Of a stretch of 64,000 nt of DNA, positions 56,833 to 64,000 are shown in pieces. Position 1 is the first letter of the stretch, and every line of letters begins with the position of its first letter. The translations under genes and the position numbers were made by a program. Origin of the DNA: Caulobacteraceae bacterium (GTDB taxonomy: Bacteria > Pseudomonadota > Alphaproteobacteria > Caulobacterales > Caulobacteraceae); NCBI GenBank assembly GCA_947475465.1, contig CANJLK010000001.1, forward strand, positions 222,513 through 286,512. Direction: 5' to 3'. The notes beneath the pieces were generated by a model that was not told the origin of the DNA, did not search any database, and worked only from the letters and a program-made list of their open reading frames with translations.

Positions 56833-57783
56833 ATGTCGCTCACGCTGATGCAGATCGGCATGAACACCGCCGACCTGCCCGGGAGCCTCGACCTCTTCTC
56901 CGAGGCCTTCGGATTCCGCAACGCGGGCGGTCAGTTGATCTCCGGCGACATCATCCAGATCCAGGGTCTCGACCGGACAAGCCGCGCCCTGATGTGGTGG
57001 CTGGTCGGCGCGCAGCCTCGCCTCCAATTCGAATTTTTCCACCACACCCAGCCGGCGCAGCGACCCTTGCGCGCGGACTGGACACCCGCCGACCTGGGCT
57101 GGAGCCGCTTTGGGATCGCGGTCGCAGCGTTCGATCACGCGGTTTCGGAACTGGCCAAGCGCGGCATCGCGCCGATCGCCGGCGAGGCCACCGTCGAGGG
57201 CCTGCGCCGCATGGCCTACCGCGACCCCTTCATCGGGGTCGTTGTCGAGGTGATGGAGGATGGGCCCGCGCTCAGAAACCTCGCGGGAAGGACCGGCGGA
57301 CCCGCCCTTGTCTATGTCGCCGCTTCGGTGTCAGACCTGGGGGCGGCGCGGACCTATTATGAGGACGTCCTGGGGCTGCCGATCGCCACCGCCAACCCCA
57401 TCCATCCGCCCGGCAGCGACGCCCTTTGGGGCCTTCCGAAGGCGCGGACCGAGGCCATTGTCGTCAATGCCGGCGGCGTGTTCCTTGAGATCGCACACTA
57501 TGCGAGCCCTGAGGGCCGGCCGCGCATGGCCGACTATCGCGCATCCGACCAGGGCATTGTGAACGTGGCCCTGGGCGCCGCCCACCGCGCCCCGGTGGAG
57601 GCCGCGTTCGCACGGCTGGCCGCCGCTGGTTACAGGCCGCCCTTCCTGGTCGACGCGGGCGAGATGCTTGCGGGCTACATCACGGAGCCTGAGCGGGAAG
57701 TCGAGTTCGTGGTCATCCCGCCGCCACTCGAAGCGGCCCTGGGTTTCGCACCGGTGAGCCCGTTCCTGGGATCGCGCCGATGA
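56833..57783 (+). CDS. Two-domain VOC-family protein
   Basis: 316 residues from ATG 56833 (AGGGGG upstream). Two VOC units: SLTLMQIGMNTADLPGSLDLFSEAFGF and GPALVYVAASVSDLGAARTYYEDVLGLPIAT, the latter with VNAGGVFLEIAHYASPEG. No His-x-n-His-x-n-Glu set is obvious in either unit, so metal binding is doubtful. Two-domain VOC proteins include extradiol dioxygenases and antibiotic-binding proteins; neither is supported. It may bind or isomerise an intermediate. First of three VOC genes in the run to 59392. Confidence 0.75.
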   Translation: MSLTLMQIGMNTADLPGSLDLFSEAFGFRNAGGQLISGDIIQIQGLDRTSRALMWWLVGAQPRLQFEFFHHTQPAQRPLRADWTPADLGWSRFGIAVAAFDHAVSELAKRGIAPIAGEATVEGLRRMAYRDPFIGVVVEVMEDGPALRNLAGRTGGPALVYVAASVSDLGAARTYYEDVLGLPIATANPIHPPGSDALWGLPKARTEAIVVNAGGVFLEIAHYASPEGRPRMADYRASDQGIVNVALGAAHRAPVEAAFARLAAAGYRPPFLVDAGEMLAGYITEPEREVEFVVIPPPLEAALGFAPVSPFLGSRR

Positions 57784-57903
57784 TCCGCTGATGCCCGCGC
57801 CGGCCGGCAAGTCATGGATCGGGCGCGGGTGCATGTTTGAACCTGGCGACCGCGGAAAACGCGGCGTCTCGATCGTCCGCGGACGATCATTGGGAGGATG
57901 ACG

Positions 57904-58560
57904 ATGTCGAAGAGGCCGTTCCAGCCTTCGCGTGAGAGCGTGCGCGGCGATGAGCTTGAATACTACGACCGCGTCATCGCCCGGCAGAACACCTACGGAT
58001 ATGGGCGCGAGAAGGGGACCGAGGCCGGCCCGCATTTCGGCTACCTCCTCCAGGCGCCCTACGTCGCCGATGCTTTGTGCGAGCTGGGCGCCTATTACCG
58101 CGGCCGGGGGGCGACCGAGGGCAGCTTCAGCCATGCCCACAGAGAATGGGCCGACCATGTCATCGGCAAGGAAATCTCGCTGGCGATCTTCTGGAGCCAC
58201 ATGCTGGACGGTGTCGCCAGCGGCCTGCGCATCGAGGCGATCAAGGCCCTGTGGGAGGGCCGCGACTGGGACCTCAACCGCGAGGAACTGATGCTCGCAA
58301 CTTATATCCGTCAGGTCCTAACCAGCACCGTGACCCCGCAATCCTACGACGCTGTCGAGGCGCTGCTGGGCGTCCGCGGCGTGGTTGAATACACCGGCTG
58401 GATCGCGCACCTGCAACTCACGGCCCGGCTCATGGCGGCCAACGCCAACAGCGTTGGCCAGCGCCCCGACTACCGGGCGATGATCGAGGACCGCCTCAAG
58501 GCATTGCTGGACGGGACCGCCCAGCTGCCGGACGGGCCCCGCTTCACGAAAGCCCAATGA
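57904..58560 (+). CDS. Carboxymuconolactone decarboxylase-like helical protein (copy 2)
   Basis: 218 residues, paralogue of 43654-44352: SFSHAHREWADHVIGKEISLAIFWSHMLDGVASGLRIEAIKALWEGRDWDLNREELMLATYIRQVLTSTV matches the helix order of copy 1. No CxxC. ATG 57904 is the better start since GGGAGG at 57892-57897 is six bases before it and directly abuts the ATG at 57898. Its last bases overlap the next gene's upstream ATG (ATGA). The N-terminus differs from copy 1 (EYYDRVIARQNTYGYG). Likely a decarboxylase or isomerase in the pathway of this operon. Confidence 0.8.
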   Translation: MSKRPFQPSRESVRGDELEYYDRVIARQNTYGYGREKGTEAGPHFGYLLQAPYVADALCELGAYYRGRGATEGSFSHAHREWADHVIGKEISLAIFWSHMLDGVASGLRIEAIKALWEGRDWDLNREELMLATYIRQVLTSTVTPQSYDAVEALLGVRGVVEYTGWIAHLQLTARLMAANANSVGQRPDYRAMIEDRLKALLDGTAQLPDGPRFTKAQ

Positions 58561-58571
58561 GGGGGATGGCG

Positions 58572-59045
58572 ATGGCGTCCGGAAAACTCGACCGCATAGC
58601 CCTACTCGTCGATGACCTCGACGCGGCCATGGCGCAAATGGAGGCGATCTTCGACATGTCGTTCGTCCTGCTGCACGTCGACAAGATGGGCATACGGGTG
58701 GCCATCGGCGAAAGCGGCCTGGAACTGGTCGAGAAGACATCGACCACCTCAATCCCCGTCGAGCAGGTCTGGCGGCGGCCCATCGCCTCCCTTGAGGTGC
58801 GGGTCGATGATGTCGACGCCGCGATCGCCGCCATGCGCGAGGCAGGCTACGAAGTGCACCACTCGCTGGTGACGCCCGGTGGCGTTCCCAAGGTGCAGAT
58901 GGGCAGCGCCTTCCACGACCTGCCGACCCTGCTCTACGCCGTGCCCCCCGGGGTGTCCTACGTCGAGGCGGTGAGCGGACGCAGTGGCGACATATCGGAG
59001 GTCGCGAACTACGCGCCCGATATCGATTGGGAGGGCCGCCGATGA
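58572..59045 (+). CDS. VOC-family protein (single domain pair)
   Basis: About 157 residues. ASGKLDRIALLVDDLDAAMAQMEAIFDMSFVLL and SLEVRVDDVDAAIAAMREAGYEVHHSL are the two repeated beta-alpha-beta3 units. Of three close ATGs (58557, 58566, 58572), the last is chosen because a GGGGG run ends six bases before it; the first overlaps the stop of the preceding gene. Metal ligands are not evident. Its stop overlaps the start of the next VOC gene by 4 nt. Confidence 0.75.
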   Translation: MASGKLDRIALLVDDLDAAMAQMEAIFDMSFVLLHVDKMGIRVAIGESGLELVEKTSTTSIPVEQVWRRPIASLEVRVDDVDAAIAAMREAGYEVHHSLVTPGGVPKVQMGSAFHDLPTLLYAVPPGVSYVEAVSGRSGDISEVANYAPDIDWEGRR

Positions 59046-59392
59046 GCGCCCGTCGACCGATGAACGCGCGCCTGGCGCGGCTGGCCCTGGCTGTCGCCGA
59101 CCCCACGCGGATGGCGGCGGATCTGGGCGCGGTCTTCGGAATGCGCCTTGCGCCCGACGGCGCCCGGCTGCGCGGCCCTGACGGCTATGAACTTGTCCGG
59201 GCCAGGCCATCAGACGCGCCGCTCCAGGCTATAGTGATCGCCGTCGACGACATCGACGAGGCCCTGGCGCGGCTTGATCGGGTGGGCGCGTCGCGCGGCG
59301 CGGACACAATCGTCGATGGCCGGCGCGAGGTGACCTACACGGGCACCGTGCTCGGCGTTCCGGTCACCGTGCGTGACCGCCGTTCCACCTAG
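59042..59392 (+). CDS. Short VOC-like protein
   Basis: 116 residues starting at ATG 59042, which overlaps the previous stop (ATGA). NARLARLALAVADPTRMAADLGAVFGM and QAIVIAVDDIDEALARLDRVGA are recognisable VOC-like units, but the sequence between is very short and no metal ligands are seen. It may need to dimerise with the neighbouring VOC protein. 11 nt before the SnoaL-like gene. Confidence 0.7.
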   Translation: MSARRPMNARLARLALAVADPTRMAADLGAVFGMRLAPDGARLRGPDGYELVRARPSDAPLQAIVIAVDDIDEALARLDRVGASRGADTIVDGRREVTYTGTVLGVPVTVRDRRST

Positions 59393-59403
59393 AAGGAGGC
59401 AAG

Positions 59404-59796
59404 ATGCCCAAAGCACTCGATGTCATGCACGCCGCCAACGCCTGCGCCTACAAGGGCGACTGGGACGGCGTCCGATCCTACTTCCACGACGACCTCGTCA
59501 TGTACGAGGCCGAGTCGATCCCCTATGGCGGCGCCTATCACGGACACGCCGGACACGCCGAACTGAAGAAGAAGCAGGAAGAGGCCTGGACCGACAACAA
59601 GATCACGCCGATCGCCTATGTGGGCGATGACGACCACGCGATCTCGGTGACCCGCAAGACCGCCACCTCGCGCGCCACCGGCAAGCCAATCGACGCCCAC
59701 ATCACCTCCTGGTGGAAGATGCGCGGGGACAAGGTCGCCGAAATCCGGGTCTTCTATGAGGATGCCGCAGCCATCGCCGCGGCGCTGACGCCATAG
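59404..59796 (+). CDS. SnoaL/NTF2-like protein
   Basis: 130 residues, NTF2-like fold: LDVMHAANACAYKGDWDGVRSYFHDDLVMYEAESIPYGGAYHGHAGHAELKKKQEEAW, then ISVTRKTATSRATGKPIDAHITSWWKMRGDKVAEIRVFYEDA. It has a very good Shine-Dalgarno site (AAGGAGG) before ATG 59404. Possible isomerase, dehydratase or cyclase; His-rich YHGHAGHAE could contribute to an active site. Last gene of the plus-strand run; converges on the acetoacetate-decarboxylase-like gene 11 nt away. Confidence 0.8.
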   Translation: MPKALDVMHAANACAYKGDWDGVRSYFHDDLVMYEAESIPYGGAYHGHAGHAELKKKQEEAWTDNKITPIAYVGDDDHAISVTRKTATSRATGKPIDAHITSWWKMRGDKVAEIRVFYEDAAAIAAALTP

Positions 59797-59807
59797 GGCG
59801 GGCGGCG

Positions 59808-60599
59808 TCAGGGCCTCTCAAGCCGGCGCGTGGCGGTCCGGTCGATGGTCGCCTGGCCGATGCCGCGAAAGGCCCGCACAGGTCCTTCGTGAGGCAAGGC
59901 CGCAAGCGCGTTGACGGCGTTGGCCGACATCGGCGCATCGGCGAAGGCCGCCGGGATGAACCGGAATTCGCCCTCTCCGGTCCAGGCCTGGTCGTAGCGC
60001 CAGCGCATGACATTGATCAGCGGCTGGTCGACATCGCTGCCGCCCCCTGCCGCGGCGATGTATTTCCAGCCGAAGGTCCGCACCTCGCCGGCCCGAGCGT
60101 TCAGCCGCTCGAGCTGCTCGTCTCCCATCGGCGACAGCGTCCTGGCCGCGCCCTCGACAATCGCCTCGTCATATTCGGCGCAGGTGAAGCGCATGGCCTC
60201 GTCCAGGTCGGAAATCCGCGCCGCGAGCTTGGGAAACCCCATGTACTCGCGCCCGGCGATCAGCGCCCCCGCCTGATCCACCCAAAGCAGCACGGCCAGG
60301 GCCGCGTCGATCCGGCCGCCGGCGGCCCCGAACTGCGCGCCGACGCTGACGACGATCTCGTTGTAGGAACGCCCCCCCAGGTAGTCGACGTCGGGATAGT
60401 GCATGTGGGCGACGGTCAGGGTCGGACGGTCGGGCACACTGAAATGGGCGGGCACCAGGGGTTCGACGGCCTCGCGGCGGGTATGGGTCGTCAGGACGAG
60501 CGCGCGGGCGCCATCCACCACCGTGCGGTCGGGGACCGCGGACGGACCGAAGCTTGCCGGCATGTCATAGCGCCGCTCCGCGTCCAGCCTTACCTGCAT
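59808..60599 (-). CDS. Acetoacetate decarboxylase-family protein
   Basis: 263 residues. RSYNEIVVSVGAQF and GREYMGFPKLAARI match the ADC core, with Lys124 in GFPKLA at the Schiff-base position and Glu81 in SYNE as in the true enzyme; only one Lys is present instead of the usual Lys-Lys pair. Family members decarboxylate beta-keto acids or catalyse aldol-type reactions. Start ATG 60599. It is divergent from the DDN-like gene by 83 nt. Confidence 0.85.
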   Translation of the reverse strand: MQVRLDAERRYDMPASFGPSAVPDRTVVDGARALVLTTHTRREAVEPLVPAHFSVPDRPTLTVAHMHYPDVDYLGGRSYNEIVVSVGAQFGAAGGRIDAALAVLLWVDQAGALIAGREYMGFPKLAARISDLDEAMRFTCAEYDEAIVEGAARTLSPMGDEQLERLNARAGEVRTFGWKYIAAAGGGSDVDQPLINVMRWRYDQAWTGEGEFRFIPAAFADAPMSANAVNALAALPHEGPVRAFRGIGQATIDRTATRRLERP

Positions 60600-60682
60600 G
60601 CCCGCCTCCCTGGCCGATCTGCCGAAACAATCGCATACCTATTGTGGAGCGCCTATTCTCCGCAGCCTCGCAGGAGCAAGAG

Positions 60683-61138
60683 ATGAGCAGCGTTGCGAAC
60701 TTGGACTGGTCCACCTTGCCGCAGTGGGTGGCCGATCACATCAAACTCTACCATTCCGACCCCGAGAAGGCCCGGATGTGGCAGGCGCCGACGCCCGGTC
60801 TGCCGCCAGTGCAGACCTTGCTGCTCACCATGACGGGGGCGAGGTCGGGCCAGGTCCGGCAATTGCCCCTGATCTATGGCGAAAGTGGCGGCGTCTTCCT
60901 TCTGGTCGCGTCCCGCGGCGGCTCGGCCGACCATCCGGCCTGGTACAAGAACCTGGTCGCCAATCCGGACTGTGAAATCCAGGTCGGCGCAGCGCATCAT
61001 CTTGTCCGCGCGCGCACCGCCACGGCCCAGGAGCGGCCAGCCCTCTGGGACGTGATGGCCAGGGTCTGGCCGTCCTATGATGAGTACCAGTCGCGCACGA
61101 CCCGCGAGATTCCGGTGGTGGTGCTGGAGCCGCGTTAG
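60683..61138 (+). CDS. DDN-type (deazaflavin/F420-dependent nitroreductase family) protein
   Basis: 151 residues from ATG 60683 (AGGAG upstream). PVQTLLLTMTGARSGQVRQLPLIYGESGGVFLLVASRGGSADHPAWYKNLVANPDCEIQVG is the signature of the split-barrel DDN family, where TTGRKSG and RGG..HPAWYHNL bind F420. Such enzymes reduce quinones, nitro groups or unsaturated rings. The F420 dependence is family knowledge; no F420 genes are in the window. May protect against quinones or act on the substrate. Confidence 0.85.
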   Translation: MSSVANLDWSTLPQWVADHIKLYHSDPEKARMWQAPTPGLPPVQTLLLTMTGARSGQVRQLPLIYGESGGVFLLVASRGGSADHPAWYKNLVANPDCEIQVGAAHHLVRARTATAQERPALWDVMARVWPSYDEYQSRTTREIPVVVLEPR

Positions 61139-61200
61139 CCGCGCTTGCGGAACCAGCAGGTTCGCGACAGGAGACGTCGCACCCACCGGAGGACGATCCC

Positions 61201-61989
61201 ATGCGCAACGGCCTGACTCGCTACAGCGCCCTGATGCTTTTCGTATTGCCGCTGGTGTTTTCGCCCGCCGCCCAGGCCGCGCCGCCGGCACGGGTCAACG
61301 CGATCACCGACACTGTGGTCACCTCGGCTGGCGAGTTGCGTGTGACGCCGCTCTACCATGGCAGTGTGATGCTCCAGTTCGCGGGCAAGGTGATCCACAT
61401 CGATCCCTGGAGCGAGGCCGACTATTCTGGCCTGCCGTCGGGCGACCTCATCGTCTCGACCCACACCCATGCGGATCATCTGGACCGGGTGATGATCGAG
61501 CGGCTGAAGAAGGACGGCACGATCATCGTCGGCCCGGACGCGGTGATCGACACGCTGAACTGCGCGCCTGGCTGCGGGCAGGTCGAAACGGTGAACAACG
61601 GCGAGCGGAAGACGGTCCTGGGGATCGGGTTCGAGGGCGTGGCGATGTACAACATCACGCACGGCTCAAGGCCGGGCATGCCCTTCCATCACAAGGGTGT
61701 CGGCAGCGGCTATGTCATGACCTTCGGCGACAAGCGGCTCTACGTCTCCGGCGACAGCGATTGCACGCCGCAGATGCGGGCGCTGAGGCACATCGACATC
61801 GCCTTTCTCAACATGAGCCCGCCGCGCACTATGTCGACCGTCGAGGCAGCGGCCTGCGCCAGGGCGTTCCGGCCGAAGGTCGTCTATCCCCTGCACTACC
61901 GGCGCTCAAATCCCGCGGATTTCGCTGAAGCGCTCAAGAACGAGCCCGGCATCGAGGTGCGCATCCGGAAACTCGAGGGCGAGCCTTAG
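61201..61989 (+). CDS. MBL-fold metallo-hydrolase, exported
   Basis: 262 residues. A signal peptide (hydrophobic ALMLFVLPLVFSPAAQA, cleavage near residue 26) directs it to the periplasm. HTHADH at 88-93 is the zinc motif, with a further His near THGSRPGMPFHHKG and an Asp in YVSGDSD; the final His is in YPLHYRRSN. It resembles UlaG-like/YfbD-like lactonases with the PW-EADYSGLPSGDLIVSTH pattern. GGAGGA precedes ATG 61201. It converges on the SDR gene. Confidence 0.88.
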   Translation: MRNGLTRYSALMLFVLPLVFSPAAQAAPPARVNAITDTVVTSAGELRVTPLYHGSVMLQFAGKVIHIDPWSEADYSGLPSGDLIVSTHTHADHLDRVMIERLKKDGTIIVGPDAVIDTLNCAPGCGQVETVNNGERKTVLGIGFEGVAMYNITHGSRPGMPFHHKGVGSGYVMTFGDKRLYVSGDSDCTPQMRALRHIDIAFLNMSPPRTMSTVEAAACARAFRPKVVYPLHYRRSNPADFAEALKNEPGIEVRIRKLEGEP

Positions 61990-62017
61990 GGCCGAACGGC
62001 GCGCCCCGAAGCCGCCC

Positions 62018-63004
62018 TCAGCCCCCGGAGAAATTGGCGGCCAGCTTGCCGCCGACGTCTGGCCCGGCCGCGCGCGTTTCCGACTGGCGTGAGGCGATGG
62101 ACGCCGCCGTGCTCGCCCATGCCCTGGCCCCGACAAGGTCATAGGGGGCCTGGAGCGCGGCGAGGACCGCCTCGGCGCTTACGTCGGCCAGCGCCAGCTT
62201 CGGCGTTTCGACCAGGAAGTAGCGGCTGATCTCCCCGCCGGCCACGGAGATCACCTCACCGTTCGCCGTGCAGGCCGGATGGGCGAGCGCCGCGACGGCG
62301 GCGGCGACGCTGCCGGTCGGCGTGAGGGCCTCCATGGCGGCGAATTCCGCCGCCGACAGTTGCAGGGCTTCCTGGGTCAGCCGCGTGGCGGCGCCGGGCG
62401 AGACGCAGTTCACCCGAATGCCGGCGGCGCGGCCTTCGGCCGCCAGGCAGCGGCTGAGCGCGAATATACCGCCCTTGGCGGCGCCATAGGCCAGATAGCC
62501 CTCCATCCCGAACAGCAGGCTCGAGACGGTGTTGACCACGCAGCCGTCGCCGGCCGCGCTCAGGTGCGGCCAGGCGGCGCGGCAGGTCAGGTAGGTCCCG
62601 ACAAGGTGGACGTCGAGATGGGTTCGGAACTCGGCCTCGGAAAGCTCGCCAAGCCCATGGCGGACCTGGGTGCCGGCGTTGTTGATCAGGATGTCGAGGC
62701 GGCCGTACCGCGACAGCGCCTGGTCGATCAGGGCCTGGGCGCCGGCCTCGGTGGCGATCGAGGAGAACTCGGCGACGGCCTGCCCGCCGAGACCCGCGAT
62801 CTCGGCCGCGACGGCGCTCGCCGGGCCCTCGTCGTGGCCGCTTCCGTCAACCTTGACGCCCGGGTCGTTGACGACAACGGCTGCGCCGCGCCGGGCGAAT
62901 TCCAGTGCGTAGGCCCGTCCGATGCCTCGACCGGCGCCGGTCACAACCACGACCTTGCCCTCGAAGTCGAGCCGGGGCGTGGGCTCTTGATGTGCCGCAG
63001 TCAT
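62018..63004 (-). CDS. SDR dehydrogenase, 17-beta-HSD4/FabG-like
   Basis: About 328 residues from ATG 63004 (GAGGAGG upstream). The TGAGRGIGRAYALEFARRGAAVVVNDPG motif with D-PG and GSG-DEGPASAVAAEI is typical of the hydroxyacyl-CoA dehydrogenase part of peroxisomal multifunctional enzyme 2. NNAG, catalytic Ser (VSSLLFG), Tyr173 and Lys177 (AYGAAKGG) are intact. It likely oxidises a (3R)-hydroxyacyl-CoA to the 3-keto form, acting after MaoC hydration. Upstream on the same strand is the SnoaL-like gene. Confidence 0.9.
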   Translation of the reverse strand: MTAAHQEPTPRLDFEGKVVVVTGAGRGIGRAYALEFARRGAAVVVNDPGVKVDGSGHDEGPASAVAAEIAGLGGQAVAEFSSIATEAGAQALIDQALSRYGRLDILINNAGTQVRHGLGELSEAEFRTHLDVHLVGTYLTCRAAWPHLSAAGDGCVVNTVSSLLFGMEGYLAYGAAKGGIFALSRCLAAEGRAAGIRVNCVSPGAATRLTQEALQLSAAEFAAMEALTPTGSVAAAVAALAHPACTANGEVISVAGGEISRYFLVETPKLALADVSAEAVLAALQAPYDLVGARAWASTAASIASRQSETRAAGPDVGGKLAANFSGG

Positions 63005-63041
63005 CTCGGGTCGCCTCCTCATTTCGCGCAATCCGCCGCTG

Positions 63042-63428
63042 CTATTGGGCCAGCACGGCCAGCGGCGCCGGGTCGAAATATTCATCGATGCGGGTAATGC
63101 GCCCACCTTCGCAAGCGTAGCGGACCATCATCGGCAGAAGGATGTCGTGCCGGCCCGGAGATACCGCCCGCAACTCCTGCTGCTGGATGCAGCCACCGTT
63201 GATCGGCCAGCAGTTCAGCACCGCGATCGTGACCTGGCCCAGAGCGGGCAATCCCGCCCGGTAGACCGCGACGCTCTCTTCCGCTGTCTGTTCGCGCCGG
63301 TCGTGGCAGTGCCAGACCACCGCGCCTGGGGCGTAGAGGCGCTCGATTTCGTCGCTGTCGTGTTCCTCTATGGCCCGGACGAAGCGGGCCGCCAGGGCCG
63401 CCGCCTGGTCGCGTGAATCGTCACCCAT
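63042..63428 (-). CDS. SnoaL/NTF2-like protein
   Basis: 128 residues: RDQAAALAARFVRAIEEHDSDEIERLYAPGAVVWHCHDRREQTAEESVAVYRA, then RHDILLPMMVRYACEGGRITRIDEYFDPAPL. The end IDEYFDP is a frequent NTF2/SnoaL closing pattern. Function unknown. It lies 37 nt upstream of the SDR gene on the same strand and could be its operon partner; ATG 63428 has GGAG-like GGGGC only weakly placed. Confidence 0.78.
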   Translation of the reverse strand: MGDDSRDQAAALAARFVRAIEEHDSDEIERLYAPGAVVWHCHDRREQTAEESVAVYRAGLPALGQVTIAVLNCWPINGGCIQQQELRAVSPGRHDILLPMMVRYACEGGRITRIDEYFDPAPLAVLAQ

Positions 63429-63800
63429 CCTACAGCCCCTCCCGAAACGATGAGGCCTTCGCCCGCCTCCGGAAAAGCCGCCCGGGGCGGCGTGGCCCCG
63501 GGCGGAAGTCTTCCGCGACCCACTGGGTGGCCACGAGAAGCCGGGTGGGTTGCGGGCATGGGCGGCGCCTCAATGGTTTGCGTGTGGGCAAGTCGATCGG
63601 CGCCGCTCAACTTCAATCGTCACTGATCCTAGGAGCGCCGCCTCCAGATGTCGGGGCCGATTTCAGGGGGGATGGCCCTTACCCCCCATCGCGCGGGTGG
63701 CTGCGCCGGGCGCGAGGCCCGCGTCTATCTCGTCGGCTTTGCAACTGTATCATGAGGTTGCGGAGGCTGCCCGCGCGGGAAAACTGGTAATCGGTCGATC
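63429..63800. other. 372-nt intergenic region, no supported gene
   Basis: Between divergent SnoaL and allantoicase genes. CCGCCCGGGGC (63478-63488) pairs with GCCCCGGGCGG (63495-63505) as a perfect 11-bp hairpin; on the minus strand it is followed by CTTTTCC, so it could be a terminator or attenuator ahead of the SnoaL gene. An AT-richer piece near 63735-63760 may contain the allantoicase promoter. The open frames here look accidental. Confidence 0.45.
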
Positions 63801-64000
63801 ATGGGCGCTCTGAGCCGCGCCCTCCAAATCCGGATTCAAGGACGAGTTTGCCCCGTGTTCGATGATCTTCGCCGCCGCTATGTGGATCTTGCCCAGCCGC
63901 GCCTTGGGTCCGAGGTGGTTTATGCGACGGACGACTTCTTCGCGGACAGGTCTCGGCTGATCGATCCGGCGGCGCCAGTGTTCATTCCGGGCAAGTACGA
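63801..64000 (+). CDS. alc: Allantoicase, N-terminal part (runs off right edge)
   Basis: The frame continues past the window. VFDDLRRRYVDLAQPRLGSEVVYATDDFFADRSRLIDPAAPVFIPGKYD matches the start of allantoicases (LASARLG..VL-A-DDFFA then PVFIPGKYTDRGKWMDGW). It converts allantoate to ureidoglycolate and urea in purine catabolism. Start ambiguous: ATG 63801 is the first in frame; GTG 63855 would give a protein starting nearer to known ones. Unrelated to the preceding catabolic genes, so it probably marks the edge of the cluster. Confidence 0.85.
   Translation, partial: MGALSRALQIRIQGRVCPVFDDLRRRYVDLAQPRLGSEVVYATDDFFADRSRLIDPAAPVFIPGKY

Noticed and set aside
63413..63813. Plus-strand frames before the allantoicase start
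   Set aside because: Composition is Arg/Pro/Ala-rich without a conserved motif or a good ribosome site, and one begins inside the SnoaL gene.
1..64000. Mobile elements, CRISPR arrays, tRNA or rRNA genes, prophage
   Set aside because: No transposase, integrase, repeat array, cloverleaf or rRNA-like segment could be recognised; the only duplications are of catabolic genes.

Overview
The window is GC-rich, densely packed DNA with alpha-proteobacterial features: Caulobacterales/sphingomonad-style TonB-dependent receptor and MFS permeases, and many TTG/GTG starts. A Phenylobacterium/Caulobacter-like or sphingomonad host is my best inference, not proven. About 63 protein genes are supported. I see no rRNA, tRNA, CRISPR array, insertion sequence or integrase, and no recognisable transcription regulator.

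Almost every gene belongs to a catabolic programme for one or more hydrophobic, probably cyclic or branched carboxylic compounds. The inventory is four acyl-CoA ligases, nine acyl-CoA dehydrogenase (ACAD) family genes (four adjacent pairs plus one single gene), three crotonase-fold proteins, a two-gene MaoC-type hydratase, four PhyH-type Fe(II) dioxygenases, a Baeyer-Villiger monooxygenase with a partner esterase, several SDRs, a FAD aromatic-type hydroxylase, an FAH-family hydrolase, a TPP-dependent lyase, a maleylacetate-reductase-like dehydrogenase and many small VOC, SnoaL/NTF2, cupin and CMD-like proteins.

Layout: 1-6.9 kb, mostly minus strand: MFS permease (cut by the edge), PNPOx-like protein, small alpha/beta-barrel protein (plus), type-B carboxylesterase, then an overlapping operon of an uncharacterised protein, a CoA ligase and an APH-fold kinase. 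7.0-11.4 kb, plus: overlapping operon esterase, Baeyer-Villiger monooxygenase, two duplicated SDRs. 11.4-17.9 kb, minus: ACAD pair, CoA ligase, crotonase, TPP enzyme. 18.2-26.0 kb: mixed strands, with maleylacetate-reductase-like enzyme, soluble PQQ sugar-dehydrogenase-like protein, PaaG-like crotonase, Gfo/Idh oxidoreductase, HIT-like protein, FAH hydrolase, FAD monooxygenase. 26.1-31.0 kb, plus: ACAD pair, CoA ligase, third ACAD in one operon. 31.0-40.2 kb: crotonase, erythromycin-esterase-like protein, aldo/keto reductase, VOC, PhyH, amidohydrolase, ABM, MFS and LLM oxidoreductase. 40.4-49.2 kb, plus: TonB receptor, PhyH, CMD-like protein, a tandem-duplicated PhyH-cupin module, SnoaL protein and a Coq4-family protein. 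49.3-59.8 kb: two ACAD pairs, CoA ligase, split MaoC, and a compact VOC/CMD/VOC/VOC/SnoaL run. 59.8-64 kb: acetoacetate-decarboxylase-like protein, DDN-type oxidoreductase, MBL hydrolase, SDR, SnoaL, and the start of an allantoicase that probably marks the return to general purine metabolism.

Working model (inference): TonB and MFS proteins import a bulky lipophilic natural product; esterases, monooxygenases and PhyH enzymes oxidise it; CoA ligases activate the acids; paired ACADs, split hydratase and atypical crotonases shorten them. The best candidate for something undescribed is the duplicated PhyH-cupin module, each copy with the same upstream element and its own intercistronic hairpin.
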